Assembly (NCBI GenBank): GCA_950295325.1
Contig: OX485805.1
Location: 46,402,758-46,466,757 of the forward strand
From: Polytrichum commune
Taxonomy: Eukaryota > Streptophyta > Polytrichopsida > Polytrichales > Polytrichaceae
Direction of reading: 5' to 3'
Length of the DNA stretch: 64,000 bases
Part shown: positions 37,746 through 48,242 of the stretch, piece after piece
Numbering within the stretch: position 1 is the stretch's first letter
How the letters are laid out: the number at the start of each line of letters is the position of its first letter
Position numbers and translations under genes: made by a program
The notes under the pieces: model-generated
What the model was told of the DNA's origin: nothing
What the model saw: the letters and a program-made list of their open reading frames with translations, nothing else
Database searches by the model: none

Positions 37746-38730
37746 GGAGATTTTTGGGCATAATCTGGTCAAGATCCGAGTGTTTCCAAGTCTAACCTGT
37801 TACATGTTGACATCTTTGGGTATTTCTTTAGTAAATTAAGGTATATTCCTTAGATTCCTCTTTAAATGATGGGTTATTCTCCTGAAGTCTTGACCTTCAA
37901 CCAGCTATTTGTCAAACTAAACCGGTTTATCTGTAACTAACTGTCGGTTCTCCCCATTCATTGGGTAACGGCCCAGTGATTGGGATAAAGATGTCAGGAA
38001 GTTGCAATTTCATTGGTTAACGGTGAATTCTAAGGTGGGTTAACTTTAAAACTCATGGCAGTTGTGATAAACTAGCAACGAGCTACACTAAGTATGATAT
38101 TAAGTGTCACCAATTCTAATTGTCTTGCTCAACACTAATTGTAAACCGCGGTATAGGGTCACCGACACTAATTGTTAACCCAACGTTATTTGTCACTTCT
38201 TGTAAATTTTTTTGGGGATTCTAGGTATACAATGTTGCAAATATTGTCACTTACCAAGTGAATTTCCATCCAAGTTTCAATCACCCATGACAATGTGTCA
38301 TCACAAGTTGCTGACAAGAGAAGGTAGGGGTTTGGCCTATGGATGAACTCATCCATCATCCATGGCAGTATTTGTTCACTAATTTGTAAAGAGTGTCATC
38401 CAAAATATCGTTACCGTAGTGACATTAAATACCACATGACACTAAATATCGTATTTAGTGTATTGCTTCCCTTGCCTATGTCATCTGTAAGAGAGCCTCC
38501 CAATAGAAAACCGGCATCTGCCGTAATCAGCCCAACCAATGATAGGGGAGAACCGGCAGTTAGTTACAAATGAACCGGTTGAGTTCAAGACTGCAAGAAA
38601 ATTACCGATCATTTAAGAGGAATCTATGGAATATACCCCAATTTAATAAAGGAAAACCGGAGGATGTCCACATGTAACTGGTTGGACTTGCAAACACTAG
38701 GATCTCAATTGAGAATGCCCAAAAATCTCC
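37746..38730. mobile_element. non-autonomous DNA element with 220-base inverted repeats
   Basis: The left arm 37,746 to about 37,970 and right arm about 38,520 to 38,730 are imperfect inverted copies. They begin with ggagatttttgggcat at the outer ends and continue through a gtgttt-caagt-aacc block, cctcttaaatgat and taactaactg-cggttctcccc. The 985-base element has no transposase. Long inverted repeats suggest a MULE- or foldback-type element. An unrelated interior of about 550 bases includes short palindromic ACTAA-type runs. Confidence 0.7.
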
Positions 38731-39942
38731 TTGATCACTGAGCTCAACTCTCTCCTCTGATGGTTAAACCCACAATCTCTTGGGGATTTGGTGGCGTTCC
38801 TCCTATGCTACCTCACTTCGCAATGCTCAACGCATATTTGGTCGAACCAACCCATATACTCGTCCCTTGTTGGATGCCTAAACCCTTGCCTCCAAAGAAT
38901 CGTGTACAGGTTGGTTCACCCCAACCCTCAATGCCTGCAATATGCCAATTTTACTCTTTGCACTCACGGAATTCATGTTTATGTCACTGCTCACCTACTC
39001 GGAGGCTGAGCTTCAACTCTAGCCGACTTCAAATCCTCAAATGCGAGGTTGCTCTTCATACCTCACATACTTGCATGCATAAGATGCTTTAGGGGCTCAA
39101 ATGACGAAATTGCGAGGTAGTTTAGATGCATTTCAAACTTCACAATGTAGGGGCCATCCCTCTCCGAAGTCCTTCTCGCATCTTCACTCTCTCCTATAGT
39201 GCAACATATTGAAACACAATAAAACTAGAGATCAGATTGCACAAGCAAATACACATACATGAAGGTATATAAACAATGCTTTGATTGAGATAACCACCTT
39301 CATCCCTTGTCTTGCCCTTTGTTGAATTATTTTTCCTTGGTTCGTACAATGAATATGAGATATCTCAACTTCCACTCCCTACAAACCATATGAATTTATT
39401 CAAACGTTATTCTTCTTAAACCTCTTATGAGCAACCTATTGCTTTACCTTCAACACAACACTTATTATAAAAAATAAATAAAAAATAGTTTTGTGGGTTG
39501 AAGTTGTTACTTGTTGTCTGCGATTAAGGTACATAGAGAATGCCTTATTGAAGAGTTAAAAATGCCTCATTGAACCTACATTGAACAAGGCTCTATTATG
39601 TAAGGAGTTTGAGTAACTTGAGAGCCAAACAAACTCTTGTCCTTCATTTGCACAAATTAATAACCTTGCAACTTCATTGGTACATACTAGTGTGATTCAC
39701 ACATTTCCTTACCCAATATTTTATTTCTCACTACCCACCTGTACCTATTACTCTTAATAACATAATCCGATGTGGTAAATCTTAATCAATTAGTTGACTT
39801 GTAAGAGTGGAAAATACTGCAAATAAATTTAAAAATATACTTCACAATCAATTGGAATTGCAGATTTTCTTTTTTCTTTTTCAATCAAGGGCCTAATCCC
39901 TCCTAAGAGCCAAGAAAAGATGTAAGTTGTTGGCGAAGCTCA
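38731..39942. other. intergenic, no gene seen
   Basis: Short frames only; none shows domain-like sequence. Confidence 0.45.
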
Positions 39943-41000
39943 TCACCGTGATGTTGGAGGGGGACATTTAATTTGGACGTCATTGTATACCTCCTTACCG
40001 AGGTTTTCATCTCTAAAATCATCGAGTTTGCCCTTATCAATCGGCCCATGTAGACAATTGAGATCTTTCTCACCTTGGTTTAGTAACACATTATGTAAGA
40101 TTGCACAACTAGGATTGACATCAAGAAGGTATTTGATGTTTAACTCGGTTTTGTCTAGTGACTCCCTCCAAGTTTCCTTCAACATACCCAATGCATTTCA
40201 ACTACTCTTTGTCCACTCCACAACGTATGAGTATAGAGAGATTATAGGATTGTCGGATTTGGAGAGCGGTGAGGGACAACCAACCACGGCATCAAAGCGT
40301 ATCATGGCTCACCTAAAAGAAACGGGGGAAACCCTTCTATTCCTTGTGAATCATAAGCATGCCTTATTTTGGGCTAAGTGATAATGGCTTGATTGACGTA
40401 AGGCTTCTGCGACATTTGTTGACACACGCATACCTAGAAACAAATCCAAAAACCTCCTACGGCTATCTACTACTGCTTGACAATTAATGGAATAGCCATG
40501 GGGTGTAAAGTTAATATAATTTTCCAGGCCCACTTTAGGTTTAGCAATTGAAATGTGATTGCCGTCTATCGCCCCCATTACTGCGGGTAGACCACACAAA
40601 CGTTTAAAGTCAAGTTATGTTTGGACTAACATAACGCCCGTGGGCCAACTAATTTCATGCCTAAGTATGACATTGATAGCACAACATGTGTCGTGTATCA
40701 CAAAAGATACAGTAGATGTTCCTATAGCGAACAATTCCGAGCATAGATCCATACAAGAACCTTGAGCTAATTTTCAAGAGAGTGCACGCCACCCTACTAA
40801 GGGGAGGAATTGCATAGCAATAATGAGTGTTTTGTCGTTGAATTTGAGGACGTAAGAGCTCGGACAACCTAAAAACATTCATTTTTAATCATATGCAAGT
40901 AAGCTATCCATCTAGTATCATTGTACTCGTGATGCAAAATGTGAAAATGATATAGTGGACCAAGGTTTAACCCAAAATCTTAATCCGGGGTCAATGAAAA
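39943..41000 (-). pseudogene. PIF/Harbinger transposase pseudogene
   Basis: Read on the minus strand, about 40,990-40,850 gives an N-terminal KPWSTISFSHFASRV and, after a frame change, NDTRWIAYLHMIKNECFRL. The block RVACTLLKIS lies in the region normally preceding the helix-turn-helix. The 40,599-40,351 frame carries LPAVMGAIDGNHISIAKP, with the first catalytic Asp in GAIDG, then SINCQAVVDSRRRFLDLFLG. The second catalytic Asp (usually H/N-D-A) is Val (STNVAEALRQSS). The tail at 40,191-39,943 has LKETWRESLDK and CAILHNVL, the family's C-terminal block. Frame changes and stops make it inactive. An active version would excise and insert a Harbinger element together with a Myb-like partner, which I do not see here. 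Confidence 0.8.
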
Positions 41001-41193
41001 GGATTGAGTTGCATAACTGAAATGTATGAAGAGTCATGACTGCAGTGACATATGCATCCTCCACATGTCTTCCCAAATGAATGGCTCTAGAGGTGGCCTT
41101 TGAAGAACTTGATTGTCCAATCATCAATTCCAAGGACTTGCAAAGGGAGTCGTGCACATTTAACAAGAAGAATAAGAAACAAGACATGAACAC

Positions 41194-42213
41194 AAAGAAC
41201 TATTGAGGGTATTCAAGCCCTACCATCGCTACAACAATAACTATGGATTAAGCCAAAACATGTATGATACATCTAATTCTAATATGAAGGACGATATGCA
41301 ATCATTTATACGTTAAACATGGAATTGACATTGCACACAATATTTGGAGGTTTTTAATATGGTTATAAGTAAAGCAAGCACCCAATGAAGGGAATCTAAA
41401 AGCACAACATTAGGTAGTAATGAAATAAAAGAATTCAAAAGAGGTTGACTTAAAATGATTACACTAGAATTGAGAAATGGGTTATGAAAAGGATAAATTA
41501 AAGTACAATGTAGGCGAGGCGAATGTTGGCAATGATGGTAGTCCACATCACAAAACATGAATGGTGAACATGTCATGTGGTTCCTTGAATATATTGACAT
41601 TATGGTTAGCTTTTGTGTTGAATAGGTAAGCATGTTCATGGAAGGGGAGAAATGTGATTTAATTGATGTCGCAAGTGGTCTAGGACTAAAATGTTGGTGC
41701 TATGGGAATGGATTTTTAATGAAATACCTCCATAAAGTAAACCAACACGGACAAATTTGTTTAGTTTTTTTAGTTTTTTTGGTTTTTAGTTTTTTTAAAT
41801 TGTTTTGGTTTGTTTTAGTTTTTTGTTGGGTACATTGTGAGACAGAACATCCAAAATGGATACCTTTGAGCATTGACTTTTTTGTGCACATAGGGCAATT
41901 GTATGCTTATTGAGTTGTCAATCCACTCGTGCATAATGGCGTAGAGATTGAGGGTTTAAATAAGCAAATTGTTTGACCGTAAACTAGCAGGCTTCGAGTG
42001 TGCTTCAAGTGCTTCGAGCTCATGCCTCTCTGCCAAACTCGACCGTTGAGTGGCTTGAACTTATACCAACACATGCCGAATAAAGGGGTAATCAAGAGGA
42101 TGGGTGATCAAAGTTTTGTTTTTTGTTTTTGTTTTCCTTGCAAATTGAAAGCAAATTTACTTGCAAGATGAAACGTGCGACCACCTCGAGCGAAATAGAG
42201 CAAACGAGGGGAC
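41194..42213. other. intergenic, no gene seen
   Basis: A+T-rich sequence with T-rich runs near 41,760-41,825. No coding feature supported. Confidence 0.45.
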
Positions 42214-42858
42214 TTAAGAAATAATGCTCATCCAAGTGACCACTAAATTGATACGAGTAACAAGAAGACCTTTGACACACCAAACATTGTCGAATTCTTT
42301 AAGAACATCCTCGTAAGCATCATTTGGTGTTCTTTTCCAAATCCATGAGAGTATGTTGCCACTCAAGTCTACTATAATCAAGTAAGGAATCCCATACAAC
42401 TTGGTGTGTTATCTCCACTGGCCATTGAAGAGCATTAAAAATCATATCATTCTGTTGACGCCAAATAATCCACAAAAGACCACTCCTCAAGAAGAACCAA
42501 ATACGATTGAAAGGCTCCAGTAATTTGCTAAGAGGTTGATCAAAGAGGCACTGCATCATTGAGAAAGATTTCTGAGGGCCAAGGTTACCACTTTTAGCAA
42601 GAGAGTATAGCGGCACACTTGTTGAGCGAAAGAGCAACGGAAGAATTTGTGTTCCACCAACTCCACAACTAGTGAGCCACAATGGGGGCATCTCTTACCA
42701 ATCTCTGCCGAAATGCATCCACGCCATTCGTTCACTGCTATTGCCTTTTGAATGACTGACCAAAGGAAGGTCGCCTCTTTTTGTGCCTTGTGCTTATGCC
42801 AAATGATCCACCTTCTCGGCTTCAAGTTAAACCAAAAACTGCCAAATGAGGGTGACAT
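42214..42858 (-). pseudogene. LINE reverse-transcriptase C-terminus (zf-RVT) remnant
   Basis: The minus-strand frame from 42,858 has the zf-RVT pattern: WIIWHKHKAQKEATFLWSVI, then RCPHCGS and EHKFFRCSFAQQV, i.e. C-x2-C followed by H-x4-C. A second frame continues with IWFFLRSGLLWIIWRQQND, typical of the segment after this zinc-binding region in plant non-LTR retrotransposon ORF2 proteins. A third frame carries the end. Two frame changes and the absence of endonuclease and reverse-transcriptase domains upstream (towards 43,500) show a 5'-truncated, decayed copy, as is usual for LINEs. Confidence 0.7.
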
Positions 42859-43629
42859 AAGGAAGGGGGGGGGAAGGGATAGCTAACCATGTGAGTGTTA
42901 TTTCAGGTGCTATAATTAAAAGTGGTCCTATTTTTAGGTATTCCAAAGCAAGTGAAGCAACTCAGTAAAGCAACAAATAAGTAGATTAGGTTAGCAATAA
43001 CCAGAAAAAAGTTAAGAAAGTTGAAAAAAGACGCCAACTTTAAGAGTGCCTTGACAAGCCTTGGACTAAATAAAATGACCCACAAAGTAGGAATAGACCT
43101 AACAATAACACCAAAAGCTAATAAGTACCATAGCCACGAAATAGCCCGAACGGAACCACATGGTGTGTGAACGGCCCCAACCCTACAATTGGGATAAGGT
43201 AAGGTAAGATTTCCGCCTTTAAAATCACCATGCCCAAAAGGCAGGTGGGGCTAGGCCTTAAGTGTATTGCCATTGAATGGTGGGCATGGATTGGGTTGGG
43301 TTAGTTGGCGAAAGAAGTCTTTCCACCGAGGCTCCCACATCCTTGGATGGGATGGGCTAACTTATCACCACAAAACGTGGACGGCCAAGGCTACTTTCTC
43401 TCACGCGCATGGTATTTAGGCAGGACACTTGTTCGTTTGGGAAAGGAGGGAAGGCCCTCCAAAAGTCACAAGGGCCTCATCACGCACCTGGCCTTCACCA
43501 ATGAACGGGGACAACCAACAACACTAAATAGTCCTATTATTAGTGTGGCCCACACTAATTTTTCAGTCGTGGTGGAATTAACGTGGATCCAAGACCCCGG
43601 GTCTAAGGTCCGAAATGACCTTGAACTAC
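42859..43629. other. intergenic, no gene seen
   Basis: A moderately G+C-rich stretch from about 43,240 carries an open frame on each strand, but the peptides show no domain and overlap the tRNA-like repeat. Confidence 0.4.
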
Positions 43630-43715
43630 TGGATGATGGTGGAGAGGTACCCAAATCTCAAGGAAGAGGTTGGCGGTTCGATTCCCGGCTGTGACATTTC
43701 CTCTTTACCTGATAG
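43630..43715 (+). mobile_element. tRNA-derived SINE-like remnant
   Basis: It has a perfect Pol III B box, ggttcgattcc, at 43,675-43,685 and an A-box-like tggtggagagg at 43,637-43,647, spaced as in a tRNA promoter. The following sequence aligns with that after the B box at 22,093. It has no CCA-compatible acceptor pairing that I can show, so it is more likely a SINE head than a tRNA gene. Confidence 0.4.
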
Positions 43716-44089
43716 AAACTTGCCAAGTGGTCAATTGCCTCCTATGCTTTGGCGCTAGCATGTCGGCCTTCTGTCTCAGAAAAGAAAAAGAAATTCTCGG
43801 GTCTTCTCTTAAGTCTTCATGAAGAGGCGTGTGGCCACCTGGTTAGTTTTTCAGTCAAGTAGAGAGAAGACTTCACTGTTGGGAATCAAATTGCTAACTA
43901 CTCCATTCAACTTTGGGTACCTCTCCACTATCCTTATGTACTTTAGGGTCATCTCGGACCACCTTACATGCTCCTTGCATGCAACATGGTTCTCGATTCC
44001 ATTACCACATAATTTAGAGCCCACCCTCGAAAGAGGACAATCTTTGGTGGGTGAAAGAGATTCTTCTAGTAGAGGATATATCTATCTAT

Positions 44090-44420
44090 CAATCTATAAT
44101 TTGGTTACTTATCAAACACCTTATTTGAGTGGTAAGTGATTTGGTGTGGCCCAAAAAATGGATACTAAGAAGACACGTGTTGAAAAGAGATTGGATTGCA
44201 TGCTCAAAATAGGACGAGCATTTCTAGACTCCATAATCAACATAATCGGGTAGACATACATGACCATCTAATGAGCACGAGATCCTTCACTTTGATAATG
44301 TATAAGAAACTCGTATGAGCTCCGAAAATCATGAGGACAGTGTTTTACGACCTTGATTTGGATTTGCTAACCATCTCATATAAATCATGTGTTTCATATC
44401 CTAGTAGACCAAGTGGGCTA
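44090..44420 (+). repeat. dispersed non-coding repeat family, copy
   Basis: Among the more complete copies: ttatttgagtggtaagtgat, aagaagacacgtgttgaaaa, gagattggattgcatgctca, cttcactttgataatgt, gtatgagctcc and gatttggatttgctaacc, in the family order. Confidence 0.65.
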
Positions 44421-44482
44421 GTCATAAAATGTAATCACAAAAGACCCATCTACCTCAGACATAAACTTGACTCTCCACTACG

Positions 44483-44786
44483 ATCGCTTGGGAGAGAGAG
44501 AGGGGATTATCGTACTATACAAACATGCCTCTCATCCATCCAACATAAAACCTTTACCCCCTATAGGTTTGTTTGCTAATTCATCTCAGATGACTCAAAA
44601 TAAACCAATTTGGGGTCTTTCAAATCGTTTTTGATGTCAAATGGAACTAAAAACAAGCAACCTCCATACTACATACAATTTCATGGCATTATGATGGATG
44701 AATGATATGTATATGATTTCATCGCTTTATAATGGATGAATGAGAGGCACGCATGTATACGATAATCCCCCCTCTCCGATTGCTTG
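44483..44786. mobile_element. foldback MITE, copy 1 of a three-copy family
   Basis: The left arm (atcgcttgggagag to catgcctctcatccatcc, to about 44,548) is inverted at about 44,729-44,786 (ggatgaatgagaggcacgca to ctctccgattgctt). No coding capacity. Two related copies follow at 45,975 and 46,210. Confidence 0.65.
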
Positions 44787-45974
44787 ACGATTTTCCACTT
44801 GGCAATGTTAGTAAACATTCACTAAGTATGCCTAGTAGCGTGATGGGACGTGCTATAAGTTAAAAGTATACAGTTGCTTGTGCCCCTCGTTTCCTTTGTG
44901 GTGCCTGATCCGTGGCCTGAGATTGGTCGTAATTTGATCGCTATGATGAGGTGGCGCTGACGTGGAGGTGATGCAGCATGCCCTTTATATCGTGATCGGT
45001 AGGCTATGCCCTCCCCTCCCCCCATAGTCACTTGCTATCCGGAGTTACGTAGTGCTATAACTTTTTGCTAAGAATATAACTTTTACCAAGTAAAGTTATT
45101 CATGTTGTATATTGTCCAGACAACTTATCAAAAAAAATTTGGTAATAAATGAAATCTATAGTGAGAAGTTACAGTCATGCGTAATTTTAAATACTAAGTG
45201 ACACTAAATACTATAAACGGTGTAGTTAGAAGAAAAAGTACTTGTATATTTGCAACTTATCCATTGCGAATGATGTTGAGGGAATGCATAATTCAACCGT
45301 TTTGGTTGTTATGTATTTCCTTGACATTAGTTGCAATGACAAGCTTCAAAGGATGGTTGTGATGGACAAGTTGTCATCTAGTGGAAAGGGACACACTTCA
45401 CAAACATGTGTATGGATTTGCTTGTTAAGTGGAGAAATTAATGTTGTTTTAGTGTAGATGCTACAGATGTACAATGTTTAGCATAGGTAGTAACCACAAA
45501 TAGAAAGGAGGGGTTGTCCAAATTATTGAACAAGGTAAATATGTCTTAATCAAATACCTTTAGGTGAAAAACGGTTTGATATTCTTCTAAAACAAACACT
45601 TATGGTATTATTCTAAGAATCTATATGATGACTCATTGGTTGGGATAGCCAAAGAGTCGATATTGAGTCAACACCCACTCAACACAAACCACTTTAGGCA
45701 CACCTATATAACCACTGAAGAAGATTGCATATATGCTCATTGGAAATTTGTCTCAAACTGAGGTTTAGCTAGCTTAATCTCATTCTTGTGATGATGGAAT
45801 CATACAATCTTTGCTAATTGACATAAGATTTTCCTAGATTTATTGCACATTAGAAGAGGCGAAACCTTTTGGAAGTGATTGTAATAAACTCATGTACCTG
45901 TAATGTGTGTGGTGTGTATGTTTGGAGGTGTAGTTCAACCTAAGAACTGGTGGTCAAGAGGAGATTGTTGCATA
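44787..45974. other. intergenic, no gene seen
   Basis: Short frames only; no supported feature. Confidence 0.45.
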
Positions 45975-46192
45975 ATATGAGCGCACCTTGCATCCATCCA
46001 CCATAAAAACTTGACCCCTTAAGGTTTGTGGATGATTCATATCAACTAACTTGGACTAGACTAATTTGTGGTCTTTGAAGCTAAATCCGGTGTCAAATCA
46101 ACTAAAATAACTAATCTCCAAACTATGTACTAATTCAAAACTTTTATGGTGGATGAATGAGAGGTATGCTCTTATGTGAGAATTCCGTCATG
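45975..46192. mobile_element. foldback MITE, copy 2
   Basis: It shares catccatccaccataaaa, cttgacccctt, ggtttgt and ggtggatgaatgagaggta with the copy at 44,483, including the inverted ends, with more decay. Confidence 0.55.
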
Positions 46193-46209
46193 TTGAAACT
46201 ATTAGTGAA

Positions 46210-46475
46210 GGGCATAATCTCTTCAGCAAAAGGGGACTGTCATGTAGGAAGGTACCTCTCGACCATTTAACATAAAACTTGACCCCTATAAGTTTGTAGG
46301 TTGTTCATCTCAATCAACTTCAACATAACTAATATAGGACCTTTAAAACCAATTCATGGAATAGTGTAACTCAAGAAAAACAACCTTCAACCTACATACT
46401 CTTTCATAGCATTTTTTTGGGATAAATGAGAGGTACACTCGTATATGCTATAACTCCTTGTCGCCCATAATCTCA
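46210..46475. mobile_element. foldback MITE, copy 3
   Basis: It shares ttaacataaaacttgacccc, aagtttgtaggttgttcatc and gggataaatgagaggtacac with copies 1 and 2. Confidence 0.55.
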
Positions 46476-46689
46476 TACTGTTGATGGGAGTTACATCACA
46501 GTTTTTTTTGTTACATGATCATGTCTCGTGTCTTGCAACGAAGTGAGGGGGTGTGGGCCTTTTATGAAAGACATGCCTTTCGGACAACATTGGAGGTAGA
46601 GTTGGAGGGGGTCAACAAGAGGCCAACAATTTGGGCCTCTCCGTGCACAAAAACATGTAATTGAGCTACATACATGTAATTTTCAGTCA

Positions 46690-47360
46690 GTTATGTCAAA
46701 AGGGACCCTATCTATAATTAACTTATTCTTCAAATGATCTTTTTTGAATTGGTTAAAGAACTTGATGTTAGTGAAGATTTAAGTTCAAAGTATGCAACAT
46801 TAGTGGCCTTGGATGCAAATACATATGTTGTATAATTGTCATCAATGATATATATGAGTATATACATATTTATCCTTCTTGACATAAGACAATTTTTACA
46901 AAAGGTGTATGAACTTGGTGAGGCCCATGTAAAGTGTGTATATGGATGTCTATTGAGACCTTCGGTTAACCCTAAGGCGTCTACGAGGCTTAGAGTGGAC
47001 CTCTCCAAGCAAAAAATAGTGTATATGGGCTACATAATTTCATTTGTAGATAATCATGTTAGAAGTGACCCCATTTGAAATCAACTCATTCTTCAAGTAC
47101 ATTATATAAATATGTTGAATTTTATTGAAGATTTGAGTCCAATTAGACAATATGGGTGGCTTTGGATGCAAAAATACATGCATAGTGCTCTGATCATCAA
47201 TGTCTAGCATGACTTTATTTTGATTTTATCCCTTGAAATAAGACAATGTATATAATGTGACTTCCGAGACATAAATATACATAATACGAGATCTGAACTT
47301 GGTGAAGACTATATAAGTTGTGTGTATGGCCGTACATTGAGACCCCACGTCCTTTAAGGA
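46690..47360. repeat. tandem duplication, two units of about 310-355 bases
   Basis: Unit 1 (about 46,690-47,000) and unit 2 (about 47,050-47,360) share cttattcttcaa, tgaagattt, ggatgcaaa-tacat, cttgacataagacaatt-like and gaacttggtga blocks, and a terminal ttgagacc, in the same order. Clear divergence indicates age. Confidence 0.65.
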
Positions 47361-47577
47361 TTACATAGCATTACACAACTCCTCGATTGTATTTCATGGG
47401 GCCAAATATCACGTGAACATAATTATCCTTCAATGCCGGGATCCCTTGTTTGTGGGGAGCACTCATGGCTGTGTATTGTGAACTTTTTGACAAACAATTT
47501 TAAATTATTGGAGTTTCTCAATCACAACCTTTTTCTTTGAAAAGAAACCATCATGTAAATGCTTAGTGTTGTTATGC

Positions 47578-47820
47578 AGAGAGAGAGATGAGATGAGAGA
47601 GAGATGAGCGAGTGATGAGAGAGAGATGAGCGAGTGATGAGAGAGAGATAGAGCAGATAGAGAGATGAATGAGAGAGAGACATAGATAGGAGATAGAGAG
47701 AAGTAGATAGGAGATAGAGAGAGAGATGAGAGAGAGATAGAGATAGAGAGATAGAGATAGAGATAGAGAGAGAGATAGAGAGATGAGAGAGATAGATAGA
47801 GAGATGAGAGATAGAGAGAG
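47578..47820. repeat. GA/GATA/GATGA compound microsatellite
   Basis: About 243 bases made only of G, A and T in gaga, gata and gatgag units on the plus strand. It lies about 420 bases before the aminotransferase start codon. Minus-strand frames of Ser-Leu runs across it are artefacts. GA-rich tracts are common near plant core promoters and 5' UTRs, so a role in transcription is possible but unproved. Confidence 0.9.
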
Positions 47821-47939
47821 CTGCTCTTTTTGTGCAAGTAGGTTGACAGACTACATAGTGAGGAGAATTGGAGGCATTGGTCGCAGAGGAGGAAGCGAAG
47901 GCCCACCCCACACTTGCCTCTTGCGCCCTCCGCCGCCCA

Positions 47940-48010
47940 TTCCAATCCCCTCCCCTCCCACATCCCCATCCCCATCCACATCCACCCCAACACCATTCCA
48001 TTCCCTTCAA
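47940..48010 (+). promoter_or_regulatory. pyrimidine-rich patch upstream of the aminotransferase
   Basis: A dense C/T stretch (runs such as cccctcccctccc and atccccatccccatcc) lies 230-300 bases before the start codon. Plant core promoters often have such Y patches near the transcription start. No clear TATA box was found nearby, so this is probably a TATA-less promoter or 5' UTR segment. Confidence 0.35.
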
Positions 48011-48242
48011 CTGCATCACCTGCAGCGAGCATTTCAATCTTTCCTGCGCATCTGGGAGCTTCGCAGCTTCAGTTCGCACTGGCGCTGCTGGGTTGTGGAT
48101 TACCATCACTCATTCACTCCTCACCCCTCATCCCCCCTTGCCTATCCTATCCGTCAATTGTAGTAAATTCTGGTTTCGCCTCCAAATTGTTTGTGTAGTG
48201 AGGGGGATTGGAGCGGTTTTGAAGGTTTGGAAGTCGGGAGCG

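Noticed and set aside
38760-39092. 110-residue frame after the long-TIR element
   Set aside because: No recognisable domain; a second frame covers the same bases and neither extends.
40559-40765. Plus-strand frames over the Harbinger region
   Set aside because: They are antisense to clear PIF/Harbinger transposase blocks on the minus strand.
43305-43694. 129-residue frame with Trp and Pro
   Set aside because: It overlaps the tRNA-like repeat and a comparable frame on the opposite strand; no family match.
43630-43715. Functional tRNA gene
   Set aside because: The B box is perfect and an A-box-like motif is present, but I could not pair acceptor and anticodon stems, and related sequence at 22,060 is degenerate.
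47505-48109. Long minus-strand frames of Ser/Leu/Tyr repeats
   Set aside because: They are translations of the GA/GATA microsatellite and its flank. No domain is present and the region lies in the aminotransferase promoter.
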